Assembly: GCF_964253915.1 (NCBI RefSeq)
Contig: NZ_CAXUSG020000001.1
Coordinates: 372,001 to 436,000 of the forward strand
Reading direction: 5' to 3'
DNA from: Metarhizobium sp964253915
GTDB lineage: Bacteria > Pseudomonadota > Alphaproteobacteria > Rhizobiales > Rhizobiaceae
Length of the DNA: 64,000 nucleotides
Both the position numbers and the translations under genes were made by a program. A model generated the notes under the pieces. That model saw only the letters and a list, made by a program, of their open reading frames with translations. It ran no database searches and was not told the DNA's origin. Below are positions 1 to 8,563 of the stretch, piece after piece. The stretch's first letter is position 1. Every line of letters starts with the position of its first letter.

Positions 1-65
1 CGTCCTGCGCCGAAATCCGTTGTTTTCCGTATAAGGAGGGTGGCCCAAGCGCCGCCGGAAGTCTC

Positions 66-1190
66 ATGACGATCAGACCTGCTGCTGCTTTTGCCGTCGT
101 TTCCATGCTTGCCCTGGCCGCCTGCTCCGAGGAGAAGGTCGAGACGAAGGAAATCATCCGCCCGGTCAAGGTGGTGGAAATCTCCGCAACGCAGACGACG
201 CGTGACCTCGATTACTCCGGCTCCGTGAAGGCACGCACCGAGATGAACCTCGGCTTCCGCGTTGCCGGCAAGATCACCGAGCGCCTGGTCGATGTCGGTG
301 ATCGCGTCAAGCCGGGCGATGCGCTTGCGCGTGTCGACGCCGTCGATTACGGCCTCTTGGCATCGAGCGCGCAATCGAGCCTCGATGCGGCCGAGCGGCA
401 GGTGGAGACGACAAAACTGTCGCTCGATCGTGCCGAAAAACTCTTCCGCCAGAACGTTTCGCCGAAATCCCAGCTGGAGCAGGCGCAGCTTGCCTACAAT
501 CAGGCTGTCGCAACCCGCGATTCCGCCAAATCGGCGCTGGAGCAAGCAAAGAACCAGATCGACTACACCACGCTTTCTGCCGATCGCGACGGCATTGTCG
601 TTGCCGTCAACGCCGATAGCGGCCAGGTGGTTTCCGCCGGCACGCCTGTCGTCACCGTTGCCGTCGATGGCGAGAAGGAAGTGCAGATCGCCGTGCCGGA
701 AACAGAGATCGCCCATTTCGAGGCTGGCAAGGCAGTGAAGGCCACCTTCTGGTCGGATGCCGGTCTGGTGCTCGACGGCAAGGTGCGGGAAGTCGCCGGC
801 AGCGCCGATCAGGCATCGCGTACCTTTGCTGTTCGTGTCAGCCTTTCGGACGACCCGCGCGTGCGCCTCGGCATGACGGCGACGGTCAATGCGTCGGCGC
901 CAGTTGCGGAAGCCGTCATGACGGTGCCGCTGAGCGCTCTGGCCAAGGATGGCGAAAAATCGCTGGTCTGGATCGTCGACCGCAGCACCGGCACGGTACG
1001 CAGCCGCGAAGTCAAGGTTGCCGGCTTTGCCGGCGACGGTGTGCGCATCGCCGAAGGCCTGAAGGTTGGAGATGCCGTCGTGGCAGCCGGTACACAGTTC
1101 ATGAGCGAAAACCTCAAGGTGAAGCTGGCCGGCACGCATGACGAAGCCGCCTTCGCCGACAAGACCGGTGCGACCGAACTGTTGCGCTAA
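66..1190 (+). CDS. RND efflux periplasmic adaptor (membrane fusion protein)
   Basis: A 374-residue HlyD/AcrA-type adaptor that links an inner-membrane RND pump to an outer-membrane channel. Residues 1-20 form a lipoprotein signal ending in the lipobox LAAC, so Cys20 should be lipidated. The barrel-sandwich half-motif (GFRVAGKITERLVDVGDRV) lies near residues 63-81, followed by a helical hairpin rich in Ala, Gln and Ser, then the returning half-motif and a beta-barrel. It sits 26 bp upstream of the pump gene on the same strand, so the two are one operon. No outer-membrane channel gene or TetR regulator is in view, though one could lie before base 1. Family assignment is firm; the exported substrate is unknown. 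Confidence 0.93.
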   Translation: MTIRPAAAFAVVSMLALAACSEEKVETKEIIRPVKVVEISATQTTRDLDYSGSVKARTEMNLGFRVAGKITERLVDVGDRVKPGDALARVDAVDYGLLASSAQSSLDAAERQVETTKLSLDRAEKLFRQNVSPKSQLEQAQLAYNQAVATRDSAKSALEQAKNQIDYTTLSADRDGIVVAVNADSGQVVSAGTPVVTVAVDGEKEVQIAVPETEIAHFEAGKAVKATFWSDAGLVLDGKVREVAGSADQASRTFAVRVSLSDDPRVRLGMTATVNASAPVAEAVMTVPLSALAKDGEKSLVWIVDRSTGTVRSREVKVAGFAGDGVRIAEGLKVGDAVVAAGTQFMSENLKVKLAGTHDEAAFADKTGATELLR

Positions 1191-1216
1191 CCAATCCCCC
1201 ACGCGGAACCAAGCCG

Positions 1217-4200
1217 ATGGCCAAGACCTCTGAAGAAAAGCGCCCGTTCAACCTGTCGCGGTGGGCAATCCAGCATCCGAGCATTGCCCGCTTCCTGTTC
1301 GGCCTGATCATCGTCACCGGGGTCATGGGCCTGATGCGCATGGGCCAGAAGGAAGACCCGGATTTCACCTTCCGCGTCATGGTCGTCCAGGCCATTTGGC
1401 CCGGCGCCTCGATCCAGGAGATGGAAGACCAGGTCGTCAACAAGATCGAGCGCAAGCTGCAGGAAACCCCGCACCTCGACTGGGTCCGCTCCTACACCCG
1501 TGCCGGCAGCGCCATCATCACCCTGCAGGTCAAGGGCGATACCAATACGGCTGAGGTCAAGGACGCCTTCTACCAGGTGCGCAAGAAGGTCGGCGACATC
1601 TCGAACGAGCTGCCGCAAGGCCTGCTCGGCCCCTATTTTAACGACGAGTTCGGCGACACCTTCATCACCCTGCATTCGCTGAGTGGCGAAGGCTTCTCGT
1701 ATCCCGAGCTGAAAAAATTCGCCATTCAGGCGCGCGACATGCTGCTGACGACGCCGGGCGTCGAAAAGGCCGTGATCATCGGCGACCAGCCGGAGAAGAT
1801 CTATATCGACGTCTCGTCGAAGGCGCTGGCCGAGCGCGGCCTGACGCTTATCGACATCCAGAACGCCATCAAGGGCCAGAATGCCGTCGATCCTGCCGGC
1901 TCCGTCGATACCGGCACCCGCTCCGTCCGCATTTCCGTCGAAGGCGACGTGACCAGGGCGGAGGATATCCGCGAGTTGCGCCTGCGCGCCGGCGGTCAGG
2001 TCACCCGCCTCGGTGATATCGCCACGGTTTCGTCCGGTCTCGAAGACCCATACCAGCGCAAGTTCCGCTTCAATGGCGCCGACAGCGTTCAGATCGGCGT
2101 CGTCATGGCCCCCGGCTTCAAGGTGACGGATGTCGGAACGGCGGTCGAGGCCACCTATGCCCGCTTCGAGGAGGCGCTGCCCTACGGCGTTCATGTCGAT
2201 CAGGTTTCCAACCAACCCGATGTGGTGCGTGAGGCCGTCGGCGAGTTTATGAAGGCACTCGGCGAGGCTCTGGTCATCGTGCTCGTCGTGTCGCTGCTCT
2301 CCATCGGCTGGCGTTCCGGTCTGGTGATCGCCATCACCATCCCGCTGGTGCTCGCGGCCACCTTCGCCATCATGTACGAACTCGGCATCGACCTGCAGCG
2401 CATCTCGCTCGGCGCGCTGATCATCGCGCTCGGCCTTCTGGTGGATGACGCAATGATCGTCGTCGAGATGATGGAGCGCAAGCTGGAGGAGGGGCTGGTC
2501 AAGCTGGAAGCGGCGAGCTTTGCCTATTCCTCCACGGCTTTCCCGATGCTGACGGGCACGCTGATCACCACCGCCGGCTTCATTCCGGTCGGCTTTGCCG
2601 AGTCGACCGCCGGCGAATATGTCCGCACGCTGTTCTACGTCGTCGGCATCGCGCTGGTCGTCTCGTGGTTCGTGGCGGTCTATTTCACCCCATGGCTCGG
2701 CTACATGATCCTCAAGCAGCGGCATCATGCCGGCGATCATCACGATGTCTTCGATACCGGCTTCTATCGCCGCCTGCGCGCCACTGTCACCTGGGCGGTC
2801 CGCCATCGCATCATCGTGCTGGCCATGACCATCGTCACTTTCGTCACCAGCCTCTGGGCCTTCCAGTTCATTCCGCAGAACTTCTTCCCGCAGTCCTCGC
2901 GGCCGGAAATTCTCGTTGATCTCTGGCTGCCCGAGGGCACCTCGATCAAGGAAGTCGAAAACCAGGCCAAGGCGCTGGAAGCCCGTATCATCGACGATCC
3001 GGACAAGAAGTTCATCGCCACCTATATCGGCGAAGGCGCGCCGCGCTTCTTCCTGCCGCTCGACCAGCAATTGCGCAATCCGAACTTTGCCCAGCTGCTC
3101 GTCATGGCCAATGACGAACCGGCCCGCGAACGGCTGATCGCCAAGCTGCGCACCATCCTTGCAGAAGACTTCCCGTCGATCCGCGGCAAGGTCGACCGCC
3201 TGTTCCTCGGCCCGCCGACCGGCTGGCCGGTGCAGATGCGCGTCATGGGACCGGATCGCGATGAGGTGCGTCGCATCGCCGACCAGGTCAAGGCGAAGTT
3301 CCACGAAAACCCTGAGATCGGCGCCATCCACGACGACTGGCTGGAGCCGGTGCCGGGCATGCGCCTGGAGATCGATCAGGACCGTGCCCGCGCGCTCGGC
3401 GTTACCTCGCAACGTATTCGTCAGATGCTGCAGGCCTCCATGTCCGGTGCCCCGCTCGATGATTTCCGCGACGGCGAAGAAACCGTCTCCATCGTCGCGC
3501 GTGAACCCGATGCGAGCCGCCACCTGCTGTCGTCGGTGGACTCGCTCTATATCCCGACCGATTTCGGCGGTTTCGTGCCGCTGTCGCAGGTCGCCCGCGT
3601 CGTGCCGGTCATGGAACAGGGGATCGAGTGGCGTCGCGACCGCCTGCCGACCATCACCGTGCGCGGCACGCTGCCGGATGACGTCCAGCCCAACGATGTG
3701 ACGATGAAGCTCTACAGCGATCTGCAGGGCATCCGTGACGGCCTGGCGCCCGGCTACAAGGTCGAGATCCAGGGCGGGGCGGAAGATTCTGCCGAGAGCC
3801 AGCAGTCGATCGCCGCCAAGGCGCCGGTCATGCTCGCCGTCATTATCGTCCTGCTGATGATCCAGCTGCAGCATTTCGGCAAGGCGATGCTGGTGCTGGC
3901 CACCGGCCCGCTCGGCATCATCGGCGCCGCTGCGGCGCTGCTGATCAGCGGTGCGCCCTTCGGCTTCGTCGCCATCCTCGGCGTCATCGCACTGCTCGGC
4001 ATCATCATGCGCAACTCGATCATCCTCGTCGACCAGATCGACCAGGATATCGCCGCCGGCATGGAACGATCGGAAGCGATCATCGGTGCCGCCGTCCGCC
4101 GCTTCCGGCCGATCATGCTGACGGCGCTCACCGCCGTGCTGGCGCTGATCCCGATCTCGCGCGGCGTGTTCTGGGGACCGCTCGCCTACGCCATGATGGG

Positions 4201-4357
4201 CGGCATCCTCGTCGCCACCGTGCTGACCATCCTGGTGCTGCCGGCGGCTTACGCGCTGTTCTTCGGCAAGGAGCCGAAGAAGAAGGAGGAGGCCAATGTT
4301 CCCGGTAACGAGAACAAGGCTGCCGTCTCCGTCCCGCCGGCCATTGCCGCTGAGTAA
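1217..4357 (+). CDS. RND efflux pump, inner-membrane permease
   Basis: A 1046-residue AcrB/MexB-superfamily proton antiporter, the usual length for the family. The N-terminal transmembrane helix (about residues 29-45) is followed by a large periplasmic porter domain. The helix-4 motif LLVDDAMIVVEM carries the paired aspartates of the proton relay. A second half repeats the layout, with a loop and a second helix bundle ending near residue 1015. The C-terminal tail is short, charged and Lys/Glu rich. Like the MexK group it has just one adaptor partner, the gene just upstream. Drug or metabolite export is likely, but the sequence does not tell which. Confidence 0.95.
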   Translation: MAKTSEEKRPFNLSRWAIQHPSIARFLFGLIIVTGVMGLMRMGQKEDPDFTFRVMVVQAIWPGASIQEMEDQVVNKIERKLQETPHLDWVRSYTRAGSAIITLQVKGDTNTAEVKDAFYQVRKKVGDISNELPQGLLGPYFNDEFGDTFITLHSLSGEGFSYPELKKFAIQARDMLLTTPGVEKAVIIGDQPEKIYIDVSSKALAERGLTLIDIQNAIKGQNAVDPAGSVDTGTRSVRISVEGDVTRAEDIRELRLRAGGQVTRLGDIATVSSGLEDPYQRKFRFNGADSVQIGVVMAPGFKVTDVGTAVEATYARFEEALPYGVHVDQVSNQPDVVREAVGEFMKALGEALVIVLVVSLLSIGWRSGLVIAITIPLVLAATFAIMYELGIDLQRISLGALIIALGLLVDDAMIVVEMMERKLEEGLVKLEAASFAYSSTAFPMLTGTLITTAGFIPVGFAESTAGEYVRTLFYVVGIALVVSWFVAVYFTPWLGYMILKQRHHAGDHHDVFDTGFYRRLRATVTWAVRHRIIVLAMTIVTFVTSLWAFQFIPQNFFPQSSRPEILVDLWLPEGTSIKEVENQAKALEARIIDDPDKKFIATYIGEGAPRFFLPLDQQLRNPNFAQLLVMANDEPARERLIAKLRTILAEDFPSIRGKVDRLFLGPPTGWPVQMRVMGPDRDEVRRIADQVKAKFHENPEIGAIHDDWLEPVPGMRLEIDQDRARALGVTSQRIRQMLQASMSGAPLDDFRDGEETVSIVAREPDASRHLLSSVDSLYIPTDFGGFVPLSQVARVVPVMEQGIEWRRDRLPTITVRGTLPDDVQPNDVTMKLYSDLQGIRDGLAPGYKVEIQGGAEDSAESQQSIAAKAPVMLAVIIVLLMIQLQHFGKAMLVLATGPLGIIGAAAALLISGAPFGFVAILGVIALLGIIMRNSIILVDQIDQDIAAGMERSEAIIGAAVRRFRPIMLTALTAVLALIPISRGVFWGPLAYAMMGGILVATVLTILVLPAAYALFFGKEPKKKEEANVPGNENKAAVSVPPAIAAE

Positions 4358-4383
4358 ACGGTTCTTTCAAAGGCAAGCAAAAA

Positions 4384-4413
4384 GCCTTCGGTTCAGCGAA
4401 CCGAAGGCCTCTC
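4384..4413. terminator. Bidirectional rho-independent terminator
   Basis: A perfect 11-bp stem (GCCTTCGGTTC / GAACCGAAGGC) with a 3-base loop. It is followed by a T-rich run on the + strand and preceded by an A run that serves as the U tract on the - strand. It lies between the convergent RND pump gene and the next leftward gene, so it can stop transcription from both sides. Confidence 0.85.
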
Positions 4414-4435
4414 CTTTTTATCGGCGGGCAAGGCG

Positions 4436-4930
4436 TCAATGCGCTTCCTTGAGCGTCACCTCTGCGGTCTTGTCCTGATATTCCTTCTTGGGGTCGGCGC
4501 CGAGCAGCATCTTGATGCCGGCGAACAGGCTCGATTCATCCAGCCAGATTTCCGCATGTTCGGCATCGAAACGCAGCAGCGCGAGGTTGGGATCGTCCTT
4601 GCCGCCTTCGAACCAGGCGGCGACATAGCGGTTCCACAAGCGCTCTATCATGTCGCGGTCGTTGCTGAGCGACAGCCGGCCATGCACGGTAGCGAAGACG
4701 TCGTGGTCCTTGGAGGCGAAGGTGAAGAGCGCCTGCTCGATACCGCTCAGCTCTTCCGCCAGTTCGGTATCCTTCGCCGTGAAGAACCAGATCGGCCCCT
4801 TGTCGCCGTCGATCTGCGCCGTCATCGGCCGCGGATGTTCGTCGCTGTGGCCTTCGAGGCCGAGCATCACGGTGCGGTCGGATTTCAGCGCCTTCCAGAA
4901 TTTCGTTTCCAGTTCCTTGGGTGTCGACAT
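4436..4930 (-). CDS. Pyridoxamine-5'-phosphate-oxidase-like general stress protein
   Basis: A 164-residue protein of the FMN-binding split-barrel fold (general stress protein 26 type). The segments FWKALKSDRTVMLGLEG, GPIWFFTAKDTEL and HGRLSLSNDRDMIERLWN are typical of the group. The start at 4930 is preceded by GGAAACACC; an upstream in-frame Met lacks a ribosome site. Members bind FMN or related cofactors and are linked to stress, but a precise reaction is rarely known. Nothing suggests a role in pyridoxal phosphate synthesis here. Confidence 0.85.
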   Translation of the reverse strand: MSTPKELETKFWKALKSDRTVMLGLEGHSDEHPRPMTAQIDGDKGPIWFFTAKDTELAEELSGIEQALFTFASKDHDVFATVHGRLSLSNDRDMIERLWNRYVAAWFEGGKDDPNLALLRFDAEHAEIWLDESSLFAGIKMLLGADPKKEYQDKTAEVTLKEAH

Positions 4931-4993
4931 CGGTGTTTCCTTTCTTTCTGTCTGCGGGACATCATCGAACGACGGAAGACGAAACAATGTTCC

Positions 4994-5161
4994 TCACGCC
5001 GTCAGCCGTTTCTCCGGCCTGTCGTTCTCATCCGGGTTGGGATTGGGCACTTCGTCGGGCAGGCGTTCGGGCTCCGGCTCGCCGATCGGCGGCACCGGTT
5101 CTGCCGGCGGCGGTATGGGTGGGATCGGATTGCCGGGGACCGGCTCCACGGGATAGGACAT
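4994..5161 (-). CDS. Small proline-rich protein
   Basis: A predicted 55-residue protein in which about one third of residues are Pro and many others are Glu or Asp (EPVPG, IPPIPPP, GEPEPERLP). It has no signal peptide or membrane helix and is probably disordered. The start at 5161 has a GGAAGG ribosome site nine bases upstream. It reads in the same direction as the stress protein gene 63 bp away and could share its transcript. I do not know a function. Low complexity makes coding status less certain than for the neighbours. Confidence 0.55.
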   Translation of the reverse strand: MSYPVEPVPGNPIPPIPPPAEPVPPIGEPEPERLPDEVPNPNPDENDRPEKRLTA

Positions 5162-5297
5162 GATACAACCTTCCATCTTGGATGATGGTTTCCAACGGCC
5201 GCACGGCCGGTTTTGTTCCGGCATCAGGCCGGGACAAGCAAGGCAGCCGATCATCTGCCGCATCAACTCCCTGGAGGCGAATGCGGAGGCGAATGCG

Positions 5298-5567
5298 GTG
5301 AATTTCATGGTGATCAGGGGCGGTCTGGCCGAACAGGACGCCGCAGCGGTGGGCGAACCGCGTCCCGAGGACGTGGCGTCCGAAGCCAGGCGGCGCGTCA
5401 AGGCTGCCGGCTTCGACAACCTGCATACCCGCTATCTCGCGACCGGCGTTCCCGTGCCGGCTGCGGTGCGGTATCTCGTGCTGCAGATCAATTATACCGC
5501 CGAAGCGCTGGCCGGCCTGAACCCCATTCCCGCGGACTTCCGCTCCGACGCCTACTGGCCACGATAA
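5298..5567 (+). CDS. Hypothetical protein with a C-terminal FRSDAYWPR motif
   Basis: An 89-residue predicted protein. I chose the GTG at 5298 because a GGAGG sits eight bases upstream; an ATG at 5307 (four codons in) and a longer frame from 5160 are alternatives. The longer one would overlap the divergent proline-rich gene's start. The middle part (EARRRVKAAGF...YLVLQINYTAEALAGL) looks helical and the tail ends in a charged, aromatic motif. It reminds me of short rhizobial proteins of unknown function. No signal peptide or metal motif is visible. Confidence 0.6.
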   Translation: MNFMVIRGGLAEQDAAAVGEPRPEDVASEARRRVKAAGFDNLHTRYLATGVPVPAAVRYLVLQINYTAEALAGLNPIPADFRSDAYWPR

Positions 5568-5628
5568 CGGGCGCGTCCGCGGAACTTTCCCGTCCGGTTT
5601 TCGTTTATCGGCCGAATGGGAGAAAAGC

Positions 5629-5868
5629 ATGCAGATTACATATCATATCGCCCAGCACGATGGCGGCTGGGCTTACAGGCTGGGCGACGTCTGGTCCGAA
5701 CCTTTCCCGACACATGATTCCGCCCTGGCGGCGGCCAAGCAGGCCGCAGCGAAACAACAGGTCGGCGGCCAGAATGCCGAAATCGACTATCAGTCGAGCG
5801 ACGGCAGGTGGCATCGCGAGAGTGTCGAGGGCGGCGACCGCCCGCAGGTCGAGGTCGAAGACAAATAG
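5629..5868 (+). CDS. DUF2188-type small protein
   Basis: A 79-residue protein with the DUF2188 pattern: a start like ITYHIAQHDGGWAYRLGD, then FPTHDSALAAAKQAA, then IDYQSSDGRWHRES. Members are small, cytoplasmic and of unknown function, often near stress genes in rhizobia. The ribosome site is GGGAGAAAA, just upstream. It follows the preceding hypothetical gene by 61 bp on the same strand. Family call is confident; role unknown. Confidence 0.8.
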   Translation: MQITYHIAQHDGGWAYRLGDVWSEPFPTHDSALAAAKQAAAKQQVGGQNAEIDYQSSDGRWHRESVEGGDRPQVEVEDK

Positions 5869-5927
5869 GGCTGGTGTTCGCCTGCGTTCACAAGCGGCAC
5901 CGCCGCCAGCCGATAGTTTGCTGACGA

Positions 5928-6326
5928 CTAGCCGGCGCCATACTCCGCATCCGTCACCAGTTCCATCCAGTCGGCCACCTTGCCGTCCTGCGCTTCCTGC
6001 ATGGCGACATGTGTCATGTCGCTGTCGGGTGCTGCCCCATGCCAGTGTTTTTCGCCCGGCGCGAACCACACCACGTCTCCGACCTCAAGCGAACGCACTG
6101 GCCCGCCCCAACTTTGCGCCAGGCCCCGGCCTGCGGTCACCAGAAGGGTCTGCCCCAACGGATGCGTGTGCCAGGCCGTGCGTGCGCCGGCCGGAAAATG
6201 GACGCTGGCGGCGCGAAGCCGGGCCGGCGCTTCCGCCTCGATCACCGGCGTGATCGACACGTCGCCGGTAAAATAATCCTTCGAGGCGGCGCGTGCCGGG
6301 CGGTCCTTGGCGCTCTTGATATCCAT
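5928..6326 (-). CDS. Cupin-domain protein
   Basis: A 132-residue single-domain cupin. Motif 1 is AWHTHPLGQTLLVTAGRG with two metal-ligand histidines, and motif 2 is PGEKHWHGAAPDS. The end (DWMELVTDAEYG) resembles the mandelonitrile-lyase-like or carboxymuconolactone-decarboxylase-linked cupins common in proteobacteria. The start at 6326 follows AAGGAA. It reads in the same direction as the RuBisCO-like operon and begins 109 bp past its end, with a hairpin between. In Rhodospirillum rubrum a cupin acts after the RuBisCO-like protein in methylthioadenosine salvage, so a link is possible, but the sequence alone reads as a generic cupin. Confidence 0.8.
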   Translation of the reverse strand: MDIKSAKDRPARAASKDYFTGDVSITPVIEAEAPARLRAASVHFPAGARTAWHTHPLGQTLLVTAGRGLAQSWGGPVRSLEVGDVVWFAPGEKHWHGAAPDSDMTHVAMQEAQDGKVADWMELVTDAEYGAG

Positions 6327-6381
6327 GATCGGTTCCTTCGGTTTCGCCGCAGCAGACGATGGGCGGTGCCGACATACATAG

Positions 6382-6418
6382 ACCGGAGGATGGCCGCCGC
6401 AAGCAGCAATCCTCCGGT
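6382..6418 (-). terminator. Hairpin after the RuBisCO-like gene
   Basis: A perfect 10-bp stem (ACCGGAGGAT / ATCCTCCGGT) with a 17-base loop lies 18 bp beyond the stop of the RuBisCO-like gene. It has no strong U tract, so it may be a weak terminator, a processing or stability element, or simply a repeat. Confidence 0.4.
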
Positions 6419-6435
6419 CCGTGAAAGAACGCGTA

Positions 6436-7560
6436 TCAGCCGTCAGCGCGCACTGCATCGACCAGCCGGCGGCTGGCGTCGGCGAGATTGTTGCGTTCGC
6501 GGATCAGCGCGCCGCCGATCAGGTACATGACCCGGTCGCCATAGGCATCACGCATTTCCGGTACGCGGGCGAGGCTCATGCCGCCGCCCGGCGCCGGTGC
6601 GATCGGCTTGTAACCGCCGAACTCCGCCTGCGAACCACGGACAATCGACTGGCATTCCGCCAGCGTGAAGCCGAAACGGCCGCCGAAATTCGGGTAGACC
6701 ACGGCATCGACGCCCATCAGCCGCTGCAGCAGGCCGAAGTAGAAGCGGTGTGAGAAACCGGTGGTCGGCGTGATCATGTTCGGCCCGGCAAAAGTCGGGT
6801 GCGAAACGATCGGCAGGCCGAAATCCGGATCGGCGGCGAGGCTGTGGATGATGTCGTAGCCGGCGAGCGCCGGTGCGATCATCACGCCGCCGGCGCCCTG
6901 TTCCTTGGCCATCCAGGCGCGTTCGAACAGCTTCATCGCCGGAGCGGTGATGTTCGGCACGTAGGTGGTCTTGCCGCCGGTCTTGGCGTTCGCCTCGTTG
7001 ACGCCGTCGACGCAGGCCTTCAGCCGCTCGACGAAGGGCGAGGTGTGCTGGTCGGCAAGTCCATGGTCGTCCTTGACGAAGTCCATGCCGCCAAGCGCGA
7101 AATCATGCGCCAGCTTGCCGAGTTCCTTGCTCGACAGGCCGACCGGTTTGATCGCCGACATCAGCAGCGGCCCCTTGTCGACGCCGCAGATCTCGCGCAG
7201 GCCCGGCATGCCGAAGCGTGGACCGGCGCAGAGCGAAAGGATGCCCGGCGACAGCGTGATGTCCTCGACGCGGATGTTGGTCTTGATTGAGGAGTTGCCG
7301 AAGACGATGTTGAGCAGCTGCAGGAAATCGCCGCCGACATCGTCGTCGCTATAGGAGATGTCGGCAAAGAAACCGCCACGCCCGTCGCTCGCCGGTTCCA
7401 GCCTTTCCAGCTTGCCGAGGATTTCATCCTCGACGTAACCGGCCGGAACGGCATCGCGCGGGATCTCGACGGTCTGTTCCAGCGCGATGTCGAGCGCCCG
7501 CTGGCGGGCTTCCGCCTCGTCGTTGGCGCCGACCCAGTAGGTAACGGAAAAGCGTGCCAT
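6436..7560 (-). CDS. RuBisCO-like protein (form IV)
   Basis: A 374-residue RuBisCO large-subunit homologue, shorter than true RuBisCO (about 450-480). The catalytic-loop equivalents are MSAIKPVGL (Lys138) and GGMDFVKDDHGL at 158-169. The latter keeps the carbamate Lys163 and Asp165, but the metal-ligand Glu of true RuBisCO is His166. The second lysine of the K-P-K motif is Val140. Phosphate-loop equivalents PAPGGGMSL and MYLIGGALIRE are present. These changes fit a non-carboxylating member that enolises or isomerises a sugar phosphate. Known form IV activities include 5-methylthioribulose-1-phosphate isomerisation (R. rubrum), DK-MTP-1-P enolase, and oxo-isoapionate-phosphate processing. It overlaps the transketolase gene by one base (TGATG). 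Its partners favour a methylthioribose-type substrate. Confidence 0.9.
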   Translation of the reverse strand: MARFSVTYWVGANDEAEARQRALDIALEQTVEIPRDAVPAGYVEDEILGKLERLEPASDGRGGFFADISYSDDDVGGDFLQLLNIVFGNSSIKTNIRVEDITLSPGILSLCAGPRFGMPGLREICGVDKGPLLMSAIKPVGLSSKELGKLAHDFALGGMDFVKDDHGLADQHTSPFVERLKACVDGVNEANAKTGGKTTYVPNITAPAMKLFERAWMAKEQGAGGVMIAPALAGYDIIHSLAADPDFGLPIVSHPTFAGPNMITPTTGFSHRFYFGLLQRLMGVDAVVYPNFGGRFGFTLAECQSIVRGSQAEFGGYKPIAPAPGGGMSLARVPEMRDAYGDRVMYLIGGALIRERNNLADASRRLVDAVRADG

Positions 7561-8561
7561 CAGAGCGCCTCCGCCTTCTGCGCCGAATGCACCGTGTCGA
7601 GGCGCACGGCTTCCAGCTCGGCATCGTCGATATCGAGCGACTTGCCCAGCACGTCACCGATAGCCGCCACCAGGGCGCTGGCATCGAGCTTATACTTCTT
7701 CATCAGGTAGGGCTTGGAAGCGCCGTGGGCAAAGGTGTCCTGCAGGCCGAGGCGACGCAGTTTGACGCCAAGCCCTTCTTCCGCGAGGATTTCCGCCACC
7801 AGCGAGCCGAGGCCGCCGTTGATCGTGTGGTTCTCCAGCGTCACGACACCCTTCTTTCCCTTGGCGGCCTTGATTAGGCCTTCGCGGTCGAAGGGTTTCA
7901 GGGTCGAAACATGCAGGTGATGGATGCCGACGCCGCGGCTCTTCAGCGGTTCGGCGGCACGCAGAGCCTCTTCGGTGCAGATGCCCGAGGTGACGACCAG
8001 CACGTCGTCGCCTTCGCTCAGCGTCCGGAGCTTGTTGAGCTCGAACGGCGTCGAGAACAAGCGGGGAACCTCGCCACGCAGCACACGGACATAGACCGGG
8101 CCGTTGACGCTGTCGGCGACCTCAAGCACGGTTTCCACCTCGGTGGCATCGCCGCATTCGAGGATCGTCATGTTCGGGATGGCACGCATCACCGAAATGT
8201 CCTCGATGGCCTGGTGGGTGATGCCGCCCGGCGTGGCGATGCCCGGCAGGAAACCCATCATCCGGACCTTGCGGTTGGAATAGGCGATGGAGTTGATCAG
8301 CTGGTCATAGGGCCGCCGGTAGAGGAACACCGAGAAGGTGTGGATGAAGGGGCGATAGCCCTGCATCGCCAGGCCGCCGGCAAAGGACAGCATGTTCTGC
8401 TCGGCCATGCCGAGTGTCAGGAACTGCTCCGGGTGCCGGTCGCGAAAACCGTCGACCTCGCAGGACGATGTCAGGTCGGCGGACAGGCAGAGCACTTCGG
8501 GACGAGCCGTGGCGAAGGTTTCGAACGCCTTGGCATAGGGACGATTGACGATTTCGACCAT
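7560..8561 (-). CDS. Split transketolase, C-terminal (pyrimidine-binding) subunit
   Basis: A 333-residue protein with the Pyr domain of transketolase followed by the C-terminal domain. LTLGMAEQNMLSFAGGLA (about residues 49-66) carries the Glu that activates thiamine diphosphate. HTFSVFLYRRPYDQLINS and GGITHQAIEDISVMRAIPN are typical of the fold. It needs the N-terminal subunit encoded two bases upstream to form a full active site. Paired half-transketolases act on several unusual ketose phosphates, for example apulose-4-phosphate transketolase. Here the pair lies between an MtnA homologue and a RuBisCO-like protein, so the donor is probably a modified pentulose phosphate. The exact reaction is unknown. 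Confidence 0.9.
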   Translation of the reverse strand: MVEIVNRPYAKAFETFATARPEVLCLSADLTSSCEVDGFRDRHPEQFLTLGMAEQNMLSFAGGLAMQGYRPFIHTFSVFLYRRPYDQLINSIAYSNRKVRMMGFLPGIATPGGITHQAIEDISVMRAIPNMTILECGDATEVETVLEVADSVNGPVYVRVLRGEVPRLFSTPFELNKLRTLSEGDDVLVVTSGICTEEALRAAEPLKSRGVGIHHLHVSTLKPFDREGLIKAAKGKKGVVTLENHTINGGLGSLVAEILAEEGLGVKLRRLGLQDTFAHGASKPYLMKKYKLDASALVAAIGDVLGKSLDIDDAELEAVRLDTVHSAQKAEAL

Positions 8562-8563
8562 GA

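Noticed and set aside
1187..3874. 895-codon open frame on the - strand
   Set aside because: Antisense shadow of the RND permease; His/Asp/Arg-rich low-complexity translation and no ribosome site.
6436..7560. True RuBisCO large subunit (carbon fixation)
   Set aside because: Too short, KDDH in place of KDDE, K-P-V in place of K-P-K, and no small subunit or phosphoribulokinase nearby.
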